DNA of 64,000 bases from JAFGUB01 sp050305515 (GTDB taxonomy: Bacteria; Campylobacterota; Campylobacteria; Campylobacterales; Sulfurimonadaceae), in contig JBNLFL010000040.1 in assembly GCA_050305515.1 (NCBI GenBank), positions 184,575-248,574 on the forward strand, read 5' to 3'. Below the pieces are notes generated by a model. That model was given only the letters and a program-made list of their open reading frames with translations, made no database searches and was not told the origin of the DNA. Below, piece after piece: positions 50,105 to 59,240 of the stretch. Position numbers and translations under genes: made by a program. Each line of letters opens with the position of its first letter. Position 1 is the stretch's first letter.

Positions 50105-52003
50105 ATGAAGCGCATCCTATTGTTGATTCTGTTGTGGGGAACTTGCCTTTGTGCCGAGACCTTTACCTATACCTTTTCGACTCCCGTGGAGGGGATGCGC
50201 AACATTACACAGAGTATCGGATACCGTCCTCACACCGAAGGAATGGATGCCGCAACGGTTTTGCATGAGCAGGAGAAGCTCAAGCCGCTGCCTCACGGCT
50301 TTGTGGAAAACGGGCCTTCAAACGGTATCTGGACCTCCGTGACATTGCGTAATGATACGGCTTCCTTCATGGAGTTGGCACTCTACAACCCTTATGTGAT
50401 TATCCCGGTATTACATGCGTACCTCTATCAGGAGGGTGTGTTGCTTCAGGAGTTTAAACGCGGCTCCTGGCAAGACCCTGCGCTTTACTCTCCGTTTGTA
50501 CGTTCCAATGCGGTCACGGTGACGCTTCAACCCAAAAGCAGTGTGACGCTGGTTACGTACCTCAATGCCGCGATTATGCTGCAGGGCAAATGGTATGTGG
50601 AAAATAGAAGCGATTATGAGCACCAGTTGCTTGTTGAGATCATATTGGGGGTGCTGCTGGGCTCTTTAACCCTGCTGACGGTACTGATCAGTATGGCAGT
50701 TTACAAATACCTCAAAGATCGTGCGTTTCTCTATTATGCAATCTATATGACAATGTATTTCATATTGCTCTATTTTGAAACGGGTGCATGGATCTGGACG
50801 AATCCCGGTTTGCCGCCCCGGGTTCTGATGGACGGCGTAGGGATTATCACAGGGCTGATTACCATACCCGGAATACTCTTCATGCAGACTTTTTTCAAGA
50901 CCAGAACGCATTTTCCGCGTTTTCACAAATTGCTGAAGATCATTCTGATCGCTTTTTTGCTGATACTGCCCCTGACGGCGACACCGCTGATCGATCCCCG
51001 GTTTTATGCGGTAATTCCTTGGCTGCTGTTGCTGACTTTCATGAAACTGATTCTCATGCTCTCTTTGAGTGCGGTGGCGACATGGCGTCGCTTTCCCGGT
51101 GCTACGTATCTGTTGATGGGACACGGTTCGATTTTGACAGTCTCTTTGATAAAGATCGTGCAGCTTGCTATCGGTAACGATGATGTGTATGTGATGCTCA
51201 TCTTCATGGCAATCGGTTTTGGAATGAATCTGCTGTTTCATACCCTGGCACTCGGTGTGCGGGTCAGACAGATCCAGTTTGAGCTTGATACCAGTAAAAA
51301 AGCACTTGAGATGCGGGCGAGAGATACCGCGATTGCAAGTACCATCGCCAACATTTCCCATCAATGGAAAGCACCGCTGGCCCAAATGGGCGCGTTACTG
51401 ACAAAACTCGAATTCCTCATCGAACGGAAAAACGACGGCATGCAGGCCGATACCTCCAAAACGCTTGAGCTTGTCCATGTCATTGACACCCAGCTGCAAT
51501 ATATGCGGGCCGTGGGAGATGAATATCAACGACTCTACCACAGTGAATCCGTGCCGGTCATGATCGATGTGACAAAAGCGATGGAGAAAATAGGGATACT
51601 GCTCAAACAGCGTCTTCAGGATGCCGGAGTGACGGTGACGATTGAAAACGAAACCGGAAAAACAGGGCTGATGACGTTTCCCAATACCCTGACGCAGGTA
51701 CTGATGATCATCGTCGAAAACGCTCTGGAGATTTTTCAGTTGAGAAACCGTCTGGTTCCCGGTATTGTCATGCGTGCCAAAAAAACCGATGGTCATGTGA
51801 GGATTGAAATAGAGGACAACGGCGGCGGAATTGAAACCAAACCGGTTGAGAAGATTTTCTTTCTGGGAGTTAGCCAAAAAGAGAGTGGCGGTATCGGCCT
51901 CTATTTGGCGGCAGAGCTTGTAAACAACAGGCTTCATGGAGATATCCATGCCGAAAACAGAAGTGACGGAGCCTGTTTTGTTGTCACCCTTCCGGATGGG
52001 TGA
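50105..52003 (+). CDS. 7TMR-DISM sensor histidine kinase
   Basis: A 632-residue membrane kinase. It has a signal peptide (MKRILLLILLWGTCLCAE), an extracytoplasmic 7TMR-DISMED2-like beta domain (about 20-175, 'NGIWTSVTLRNDTASFMELALYNPYV' region), seven membrane helices (about 180-400), then a kinase core with H-box 'IANISHQWKAPLAQMG' and HATPase motifs 'IVENALEIF', 'IEDNGGGIE' and 'GGIGLYLAAEL'. The DISM family senses carbohydrate or other small ligands. It follows the OmpR-type regulator with no gap for a promoter. It starts at 50105; the frame is open earlier but overlaps the regulator. Confidence 0.9.
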   Translation: MKRILLLILLWGTCLCAETFTYTFSTPVEGMRNITQSIGYRPHTEGMDAATVLHEQEKLKPLPHGFVENGPSNGIWTSVTLRNDTASFMELALYNPYVIIPVLHAYLYQEGVLLQEFKRGSWQDPALYSPFVRSNAVTVTLQPKSSVTLVTYLNAAIMLQGKWYVENRSDYEHQLLVEIILGVLLGSLTLLTVLISMAVYKYLKDRAFLYYAIYMTMYFILLYFETGAWIWTNPGLPPRVLMDGVGIITGLITIPGILFMQTFFKTRTHFPRFHKLLKIILIAFLLILPLTATPLIDPRFYAVIPWLLLLTFMKLILMLSLSAVATWRRFPGATYLLMGHGSILTVSLIKIVQLAIGNDDVYVMLIFMAIGFGMNLLFHTLALGVRVRQIQFELDTSKKALEMRARDTAIASTIANISHQWKAPLAQMGALLTKLEFLIERKNDGMQADTSKTLELVHVIDTQLQYMRAVGDEYQRLYHSESVPVMIDVTKAMEKIGILLKQRLQDAGVTVTIENETGKTGLMTFPNTLTQVLMIIVENALEIFQLRNRLVPGIVMRAKKTDGHVRIEIEDNGGGIETKPVEKIFFLGVSQKESGGIGLYLAAELVNNRLHGDIHAENRSDGACFVVTLPDG

Positions 52004-52058
52004 TACTTTCATGATACCTTGCTAATACTTTCGCAGTCTGTTGCCGTGGTACCCTTTG

Positions 52059-52076
52059 CCAATTCCTGAAAATTGG
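52059..52076 (+). promoter_or_regulatory. Hairpin covering the ribosome site of the giant surface protein
   Basis: CCAATT (52059-52064) pairs with AATTGG (52071-52076), and the following GAGAGG is the ribosome site. Part of the GGAGAGG would be in or against the stem, so folding could limit translation. Confidence 0.35.
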
Positions 52077-54944
52077 AGAGGTGCTTATGCGAACGTCCCG
52101 AATGAAAATTTTTTTTACAGCGGTCATTGCGCTGTTGCTGTTACCTGCGTGCAGTTTGGCGGAAACGCTGGGAAATACAACTTATACCGGAGTGACTTCA
52201 AGCGGTTCGGGAAGCTATTGGGTGGCGCAATCCTTTACGCCGCAACGAAGCGGGACGCTGGGAAGCATTATGTTCAGGATCGCCGACGGCGTCAACAAGT
52301 CGTCGTTTTTAAGTCTTTACAAAAACGAGGGCGTCGGAGGAACGACCCTGATCGATACCAGAGATCTTGGCGAACTGGCCGACGATAATACCCACACGAT
52401 CAATCTTTCCTCGCTCAACATTCAGCTTCAGGCCGGAACGGTCTATACCTTCAAACTCGATGACGATAAAGCTCTGGACAATAACAATTATTATTACAAA
52501 AACTCCAACGTCTATGCCGGTGGACAGATGTATGATAAGGATGGCAGTCTGCCCAATTATGATCTCTATTTTCAGGTCAGCTATACCCCTTTGATCAATG
52601 CCGGCCCGGATACGGGCGGCGTATTGAACCTGAATGAAAACAGTGTCGGAAACTGGAATTTTGATGCATCAAAAGCGGTCACATGGAGCGTGTCGGGAAG
52701 CGATGCCGCCGTTTTTCAAATCAATAGCAGCGGTGTATTGCGCTTTAAAAACGCACCGGATTATGAAGTTGACAAACACGATTACGCGCTCAACGTCAAC
52801 GCGACCTACGGCGGGGTGACGGATACCCGCGCACTCTCCATCAGCGTTGCGGATGTCAACGAAGCTCCAATAATCACTGAAAACGCGCCGACGACAGTCA
52901 ATGGCGGGGAAGCCTACAGTTACACGCTGAGTGCAGGCGATCCTGAAAACGAGACACTGCTCTGGAGCGTACAGAACGGATCGACACTGCCGAACTGGCT
53001 GACCCTTAGCGGCAACATCCTTCATGGGACACCGCAGGATACGGATGCCGGTATCTATCCGGTAGCACTTAGTGTGAGTGATGGAACTCATAGTGTGAAT
53101 CATTCGGATTTTAATATTACCGTTTTACGGAGTGCACCGCAGATTACAAGCATACCGGTCACGGAGGTGTTGAAAAACAGTGCGTACTATTATGAACTGA
53201 CGGCCGTCGACGACCAGAATGACACATTGACATGGAGCGAAACAGACGGCACCTCTTTTCCGGAATGGCTCTCATTTATTCCGAATGGAGCCGTTATCGC
53301 CATTGGGGGAACGCCTACCGATGCCGGTTACTATGACGTCAATCTGAGTGTGAGCGACGGCGTTCATGTTACCGGACAGAATTTTCGGATCTGGGTGTAT
53401 CAGGAGGAGCCGAGAATCACGAGCACGCCGCAGACACTCGGAAATACAGGTGAACTTTATACTTATACTGCAACGGCAGTCGACGATCAGAATGATTCGC
53501 TTTTATGGAGTATTGCAAGCGGCAGTACCTTGCCCGACTGGCTGACGCTGACGCCCGGGGCAGACGGTAGTGTACAACTTTCGGGAACTCCCGAAAATAG
53601 CGGCGTTTTTGACGTGAACCTGAGCGTGAGCGACGGCGTGCATACGGTAGCTCACGATTTTCAGATCGAAATCAGGGAATCCTCACCCGTTGTGACCAGT
53701 ACGCCGGTGACGGCAGTGACCGCCGGGATGCCCTACAGCTATACCGCCATGGCGATCGATTACCAAAACGAAACGCTGCACTGGGATGCTTCGACACTTC
53801 CGGACTGGCTAAATATGAAAGAGGGGTGGTACGTCGGCACCATTGCTGGTACGGGGTATGCCAATTATATCGATGCTCAGGGGCTCTCGGCCGCTTTCAA
53901 CGATCCGACGGGCATCGTAGTGGACAGCAAGGGAAACATCTTTATCTCCGATACCGGCAACCATCGTATCCGTAAAATGGATGCCAACGGGAATGTGACG
54001 ACTTTTGCGGGAAGCGGCACGGTCGGCAGCGACGATGGTATCGGCACGTCGGCATCGTTCAACTATCCGCGGAGAATCGCCATTGACGCCCATGACAATA
54101 TTTTTGTTGCCGACCGGTTCAACAATAAAATACGTAAAATCGATCCGCAAGCCAATGTGACGACGCTTGCCGGAAACGGGGTCGCCAGCTCTGTCGACGG
54201 TCCCGGTGCATCGGCTACCTTTAATTATCCCATGGGAGTTGCCGTGGATGCTGCAGGGAATGTGTATGTAGCGGACACCGGTTCCCACACCATCCGAAAA
54301 ATCGATACGAACGCCAACGTCACCACATTTGCCGGAAAAAGGTCGAAGTCTGGAAGTGCAGACGGGGTAGGGACTGAAGCGATGTTTTACACACCGACTG
54401 ATATTGCGATTGACAAAGCGGGGAATCTGTATGTGGCGGATTACAATAACAATTTGATCAGAAAGATCGATGAAAATGCCACGGTCACAACACTGGCCGG
54501 GGGTACCGCAAATGGCTGGGTCGACGCTTCCGGGGCATCGGCCCGTTTTTATAATCCGGCAGGTCTGATTGTTGACGGAAGCGGGACGCTCTATGTCGCC
54601 GATCGCGGCAATCATAGAATCCGGAAAGTTGATGCGGAAGGCAATGTCACGACAATCGCCGGAGGATCGGGCTCAGGGAATATTGACGGTATCGGCGAAG
54701 GCGCAACGTTGTGGTACCCGGAGGGGATCGCCATGGATCATAAAGGGGCGCTGATTGTCACCAACTCGGGCAGCCATCATATACGCCATTTGGGGTATGG
54801 CGCCTTTTTGAGTGGCACTCCGGCGCAGTCGGGAAGTTTTGATGTCAATCTGAGTGTAAGTGACGGCGGCAATATCACCGGGCACACTTTCCAGATCACT
54901 GTCAGTGGCACTTCCAGCAGTTCCCTCTCAAGTTCGCTCTCCAG

Positions 54945-55328
54945 CCAAAGTTCTTCGGAGACACTCTCAAGCAGCTCCTCATCGGGTACGTTCTCCAGCC
55001 AGAGTTCTAGCACCACCGCCACCTCAAGTACGCCTTCGGGCCAAAGTTCTTCGGAGACGCTTTCAAGCAGCTCCTCATCGGGTACGTTCTCCAGCCAGAG
55101 TTCGAGCAGCACCACCACTTCAAGTGCGGCTTCGGGCCAAAGTTCTTCGGAGACACTCTCAAGCAGCTCCTCGTCGGGTACGTTCTCCAGCCAGAGTTCG
55201 AGCAGCACTACCACTTCAAGTGCGGCTTCGGGCCAAAGTTCTTCGGAGACACTCTCAAGCAGCTCCTCATCGGGTACGTTCTCAAGCCAGAGCTCTAGCA
55301 GCACCAACACTTCAAGTGCGGCTTAGAA
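54945..55328 (+). repeat. 96-bp tandem repeat (four full units plus a fifth partial)
   Basis: Units start with CCAAAGTTCTTCGGAGAC at 54945, 55041, 55137, 55233 and, slightly changed, 55329, an exact 96-base period. Each codes a 32-residue Ser-rich unit ('QSSSETLSSSSSSGTFSSQS...'). Near identity invites copy-number change. The amber codon sits at the junction of unit four and five. Confidence 0.9.
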
Positions 55329-55981
55329 CCAAAGCTCTTCGGAGACACTCTCAAGCAGCTCTTCATCAGGTACGGTTTCGAGCGCCAATGCCTCTTCTTC
55401 CAGCAGCGTCGATACGGACTACGACAATGACGGCATCAGCGATAGTGACGAAGGCATGAATGAGGTGCCGCCAAGAGACACCGACGGTGACGGCATTCCC
55501 GATTATAAGGACCCCGATTCCGACAATGACGGAACTCCGGATGTGGATGAAGACCCTCAAAGCGCCGTTGACAGTAACAGTACCGGGACGAAAGATACGG
55601 ATGAAGACGGTATTTATGATCCCGTCGATGTTGATGACGACGGTGATACGATTTCAGATGATGATGAAGGGAACGGCGTAGTTGATACCGACAATGACGG
55701 CATCCCTGACAGCAAAGACAGTGACGATGACAACGACGGCATACCCGACAGTGCGGAGTATGATAAAAACAGTGACGGCATACCTGATGATTCCGACAAT
55801 GACGGTATTCCGGATTATCTCGATTATGATCCGATGGGATATTTTTACGATAGCGCTACAGGCGAGATTATTCCCGGCGGAAGTGTCAGCGTTACTTGTA
55901 CTCCGGCGCAGGCAATTGTTATGGTCAAAAACGGTAGCGACGGGCAGTACCAGTGGTATATCTCCGGCCTTGCACAGAGCG

Positions 55982-55991
55982 TTACATGTAA
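55982..55991. repeat. TTACATGTAA palindrome, copy 16
   Basis: Perfect copy in the C-terminal part of the giant surface protein, read as Thr-Cys-Asn, after the amber codon. Confidence 0.95.
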
Positions 55992-56340
55992 CATGACGGT
56001 CGCGCTACCGACCGGATACGCTCTTGAGAGCGGTTGCGCGCCGCAAAGCGGCGCACTTGATCCGACGGGAGCTGCGGACCCTTATCTTCTTGGCAGTACC
56101 CAAAACGGCAGCAGCGGCGTTTTATTCAGTGCGGCGTGCGGCGATAACCCCTGGTATCTGGATTTTGCTCTTGAACCGGGCGATCCGCAGATATTTAGCA
56201 ACAATATCCCGCTGAGGAAAAACCCGCTGCTCTCCGTTCCGTTGCTGCATCCTTTCGGAGCACTGTTGCTGGCAGCGTTGCTGGGATGGTTCGGGTATCG
56301 AAGGTTAAACGACTGACGATATGGCAGAGGCGCGAAATAT

Positions 56341-57168
56341 TCAGCGATTGTCCGTTTCAAAAAGTGTCGCAATCTGCTCATGCAGCTGCAGCGGGTTGAC
56401 CTGAACACCCTGAAGCATGAGGGCATAGTGCAGATGGGGGCCGCTCACCCGGCCGCTTTGACCGCTGAAGCCCAGTTCCTGCCCCTGTTTGACGTGATCA
56501 CCCGGCTTTACATGTAAGACGCTCAAATGGTAGTAGCAGCTGTAAAGCCCTTCGCCGTGATCGACGATAACGGAGTTTCCTGCATAGAAGCGATCTTTGG
56601 CAAGTACGACGACACCGTCGTTGGTGGCATATACGGGTGTTCCCACGGGGGCGCGGAAATCGGTTCCGGAGTGAAAGCTTTTGAGCATTCCGTTAAAAAG
56701 CCGCGCGGTGCCAAAAGCGCTCGTGATGGCGGAATCCATCGGATTGGCAAAAGGCTTCGACCAGTAGCGCCGCGGCGTAGCGGTGTTGTAGATTTTCATC
56801 GCCTCGGCGTACTCTTTTTGGGTACGTTTTTTCTGTGCTTCAGAGGGCTGCACCTTCTCTTTGGCGACCTGAATCTGTTCGGAAGCGTAGCCGCCTGCTC
56901 TTACATGTAAAGCAATATCTTTCGCTCCGCCCTCATACGCCACCCGAAGCGTAAGATTCCCCTCGGGCGTGTGATAGTCAATGGGAATCAGGGCAAAACG
57001 TTTCGCGGCATCGGAAGGGTCTTTTAGCAGGGGAAAGGCTTTTTTCCCCAGATGAAGGGTTGCCTCACTCGGGATTTTTTCAAAGCGGATCAGCGCCGTC
57101 TGGCCGTTGGCCACTTCGATGGCCTCTAAAAAGGTTGCACACAAAAGAAGTGCCAAAAAGAGGGGCAT
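56341..57168 (-). CDS. M23-family (LytM-type) peptidoglycan endopeptidase
   Basis: A 275-residue exported protein (signal MPLFLALLLCATFLEAIEVA). An N-terminal beta domain precedes the M23 domain at about 155-260, with the zinc residues in 'FHSGTDFRAPVG' and 'GPHLHYALM' and the supporting 'IVDHGEGLYSCYYHLS'. Such enzymes cut peptidoglycan cross-links and shape helical cells in Campylobacterota. I chose the second ATG (57168), five bases after GGAG; the first would be too close. Two palindrome copies code Leu-His-Val here. Confidence 0.88.
   Translation of the reverse strand: MPLFLALLLCATFLEAIEVANGQTALIRFEKIPSEATLHLGKKAFPLLKDPSDAAKRFALIPIDYHTPEGNLTLRVAYEGGAKDIALHVRAGGYASEQIQVAKEKVQPSEAQKKRTQKEYAEAMKIYNTATPRRYWSKPFANPMDSAITSAFGTARLFNGMLKSFHSGTDFRAPVGTPVYATNDGVVVLAKDRFYAGNSVIVDHGEGLYSCYYHLSVLHVKPGDHVKQGQELGFSGQSGRVSGPHLHYALMLQGVQVNPLQLHEQIATLFETDNR
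56508..56517. repeat. TTACATGTAA palindrome, copy 17
   Basis: Perfect copy inside the M23 peptidase gene, read on the minus strand as Leu-His-Val. Confidence 0.95.
56901..56910. repeat. TTACATGTAA palindrome, copy 18
   Basis: Perfect copy inside the M23 peptidase gene, read on the minus strand as Leu-His-Val. Confidence 0.95.
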
Positions 57169-57198
57169 CATGACTCCTTTTAGCTACAATTATACCCC

Positions 57199-58455
57199 AT
57201 GGAAACCGCCGAACTTCTTGAACGCCTCGCGCAAAATCGTCACATTTTTCTGACCGGCGGTGCCGGCGTGGGTAAAACGACCCTGACGCGCGGCGTCATT
57301 TCAGCGTATGAGGCTGAGGCGAAAAAAGTCGCCAAACTCGCCTCTACCGGGATGGCCGCGACACTCATAGGCGGGCAGACGCTGCACAGCTTTCTTGACT
57401 TGGGCATCTGCGATTCGCTCGACGCTCTGGAGCGTTCGGGCAAAATGCACCCGAAAAAGAAAACCCTCAAACTTATTGCGTCGATGGCGCTGATTATCAT
57501 TGACGAAATTTCGATGGTCAGCGCCGCACTCTTTGACATGATCCGTCTGCGGCTGCTGCAGGCGGAATTCAAAGGAACGCTCATGGTGGTGGGCGACTTT
57601 TTGCAATTGCCGCCCGTGGTACGCGCTAGCGAGGTGCGTTTTGCTTTTGAGAGCGAGAGCTGGCAGCGCTTTGGTTTTGAGACCGTCAATCTCACTAAAG
57701 TCTATCGCACCAGCGATGTGGACTTTATCGACATCCTCCACGCCGTGCGCTTTTCGCAGGTAGGAGAAGCGGAACACTACTATCTGCATCAGCTCATCGC
57801 ACCGCTGCCCGAAGCGCTGGAACGCTACACCGTACTGTACGGAAAAAACCTCTCCGCACGCCGCCACAACGACGCACAGCTTGAGCGGATAGAGGGCGAT
57901 ATGGTCGCGTATGAGACCCAGATAGTCCGCCATGAGAGCACTATGGACGAGAAGCAGGTGGAGCGTTTTTTTGAAGAGGCGCGGCTTGAGAAGGTGCTGC
58001 GCCTGAAAACGGGGGCACCGGTGCTCTTCACCCGCAATGCGTGGAACTACTATAACGGCGAGCGGGGCACCGTCGTCAAGATGGATGCGGGAAGTTTACA
58101 TGTAAAGAAAAGCGATGGTGTGGTGGTCAAACTCGAACCCGTCGCCCTGAGTAAAAGCGTCTGGAAAGAGAAAACGGTAAAAGGGAAAAAAGAGCTTGTC
58201 GAAGTTCCGGTGCTGAGCCTCTACCAGTTTCCCGTGCAGCTGGCGTTTGCCATTACCATCCACAAATCGCAGGGGATGAGCATCCTCGATCTTATTGTCG
58301 ATACCACGGAGATCTTCGCCCCGTCGCAGTTTTACGTGGCGCTCTCGCGCGCGGTGAACCCCGCACGGCTCATTCTCACCCAACCGCTTCGCAACTGGGC
58401 TGATCTGGCGTTTGTGCATCCCAAAGCGGTGGCGTTTGTTCGTGAAAACGAATGA
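57199..58455 (+). CDS. PIF1/RecD2-like superfamily 1 helicase
   Basis: A 418-residue DNA helicase: Walker A 'LTGGAGVGKTTLTRG' (about 18-32), motif Ia 'LASTGMAATLIGGQTLHSFL', Walker B 'LIIIDEISMVSAALFD', motif III 'VVGDFLQLPPV', and motifs V/VI 'FAITIHKSQGMSILDLIVD' and 'QFYVALSRAVNPARL'. These are PIF1-family features; such 5'-3' helicases help replication through structured DNA. No ribosome site is seen; TACAAT lies 8 bases before the ATG, so the mRNA may be leaderless. The last 80 bases overlap the convergent phosphoesterase gene. Confidence 0.9.
   Translation: METAELLERLAQNRHIFLTGGAGVGKTTLTRGVISAYEAEAKKVAKLASTGMAATLIGGQTLHSFLDLGICDSLDALERSGKMHPKKKTLKLIASMALIIIDEISMVSAALFDMIRLRLLQAEFKGTLMVVGDFLQLPPVVRASEVRFAFESESWQRFGFETVNLTKVYRTSDVDFIDILHAVRFSQVGEAEHYYLHQLIAPLPEALERYTVLYGKNLSARRHNDAQLERIEGDMVAYETQIVRHESTMDEKQVERFFEEARLEKVLRLKTGAPVLFTRNAWNYYNGERGTVVKMDAGSLHVKKSDGVVVKLEPVALSKSVWKEKTVKGKKELVEVPVLSLYQFPVQLAFAITIHKSQGMSILDLIVDTTEIFAPSQFYVALSRAVNPARLILTQPLRNWADLAFVHPKAVAFVRENE
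58096..58105. repeat. TTACATGTAA palindrome, copy 19
   Basis: Perfect copy inside the PIF1-like helicase gene, read as Leu-His-Val. Confidence 0.95.
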
Positions 58456-59170
58456 TCTGCCATTCTCCTTCCATCGTTTCGGCAAGGGCGGTGCAGCTCT
58501 CCACCCAGTCGCCGCAGTTGAGATATGTGATACCCTCGATCTGCTTGTATTCGGCATGGTGGATGTGTCCGCAGATGACACCGTCAAGGCGGCGGCGCTG
58601 TGCCTCCATGGCTAAAATGCTCTCGTAATCATCAATGAACATGACCGCTTTTTTGACGCTCTGTTTGGCGTAATTCGAAAGCGACCAGTAGCGCCGGTAG
58701 CCGACCAGACGCCGAAGCGCATTGATGGGACGGTTGAGTTTGAGCAGCAGGGAGTAGCTGATATCTCCGAATTTTGCCAGCCATTTTTTGGTCATGGTAA
58801 TGGAGTCGAAAAAATCGCCGTGCGTTACAAGATAGCGTCTGCCGTCGGCACCGCGGAAGGTGGTCTCGTTGACGATTTCAAGATTGTCACCGAGTGAAAG
58901 CGGCAGAAACGAGCGCACAAACTCGTCATGATTGCCCAAAACGTAGGTCACCCGCGTACCCTTGCGTGCTTTTCTCAGCAGTTTCTGTATGACATCGGAG
59001 TGTTCCTGCGGCCAGCTCCAGCGGCGTTTGAGCGCCCAGCCGTCAATGATGTCACCCACCAGATAGAGCGATTCACTCTCATAATCTTTCATAAACTCTA
59101 GCAGTGCATCGGCCTGTGCGTGGCGCGAGCCCAGGTGGACGTCGGAAATAAAGATTGCGCGGTATGTCAT
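58376..59170 (-). CDS. COG2908 metallophosphoesterase (PlcP/LpxH-like)
   Basis: A 264-residue calcineurin-like phosphoesterase with all metal motifs: 'FISDVHLGSRHAQ', 'LVGDIIDGW', 'VLGNHDEFVRSF', 'YLVTHGDFFD' and 'VICGHIHHAEYK'. In E. coli LpxH the same fold cleaves UDP-diacylglucosamine, but enzymes of this size paired with a GT4 glycosyltransferase are PlcP, a phospholipase C that turns phospholipid into diacylglycerol under phosphate limitation. The divergent gene here is such a glycosyltransferase, so PlcP is plausible. The C-terminal 27 residues are coded by DNA that also ends the helicase gene. Confidence 0.8.
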   Translation of the reverse strand: MTYRAIFISDVHLGSRHAQADALLEFMKDYESESLYLVGDIIDGWALKRRWSWPQEHSDVIQKLLRKARKGTRVTYVLGNHDEFVRSFLPLSLGDNLEIVNETTFRGADGRRYLVTHGDFFDSITMTKKWLAKFGDISYSLLLKLNRPINALRRLVGYRRYWSLSNYAKQSVKKAVMFIDDYESILAMEAQRRRLDGVICGHIHHAEYKQIEGITYLNCGDWVESCTALAETMEGEWQIIRFHEQTPPLWDAQTPDQPSCEAVG

Positions 59171-59240
59171 AAACCTGCCTGTAACCGTTTTGTACTGCTT
59201 TCGTAGTGACGATGCGACTTTAGCGCACTAACATTGCGAA

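Larger units (their letters stand above)
52087..56316 (+). pseudogene. Giant secreted NHL/PIG-domain surface protein, split by one in-frame amber codon
   Basis: The upstream part (52087-55323, 1079 residues) and the downstream part (55327-56316) are in one frame, separated only by TAG at 55324-55326. Layout: signal MRTSRMKIFFTAVIALLLLPACSLA; a lectin-like N-domain; a cadherin-like domain; four He_PIG domains ('LPNWLTLSGN', 'LSGTP', 'VNLSVSDG'); six NHL repeats ('GIVVDSKGNIFISDTGNHRIRK' type, about 580-905) placed inside the last PIG domain; a Ser-rich 32-residue tandem repeat; about nine Asp-rich thrombospondin-3 calcium motifs ('DTDNDGIPDSKDSDDD'); a Cys-containing SdrD-like domain; and a C-terminal membrane segment with an Arg tail (LLLAALLGWFGYRRLND) like PEP/IPTL-CTERM sorting signals. 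As written, the truncated form loses the anchor. It may be a pseudogene, a read-through, or a switchable allele. Confidence 0.72.

Noticed and set aside
54777..55310. Long open frame on the minus strand with Leu/Glu-rich 32-residue repeats
   Set aside because: It is the mirror of the 96-bp Ser repeat on the plus strand; no ribosome site, and the plus-strand domains on both sides are clear.
54945..55328. CRISPR array
   Set aside because: The repeat has no unique spacers, is in frame and codes Ser-rich units.
55456..56316. Downstream half of the surface protein as an independent gene starting at ATG 55456
   Set aside because: It has no signal peptide or promoter and starts in the middle of the first calcium motif; the frame continues from the upstream part across the single TAG.
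59179..59196. Pho box as a firm regulatory feature
   Set aside because: Only 5 of 7 and 4 of 7 matches to the E. coli half-sites; kept only as a hint in the PlcP/Agt finding.
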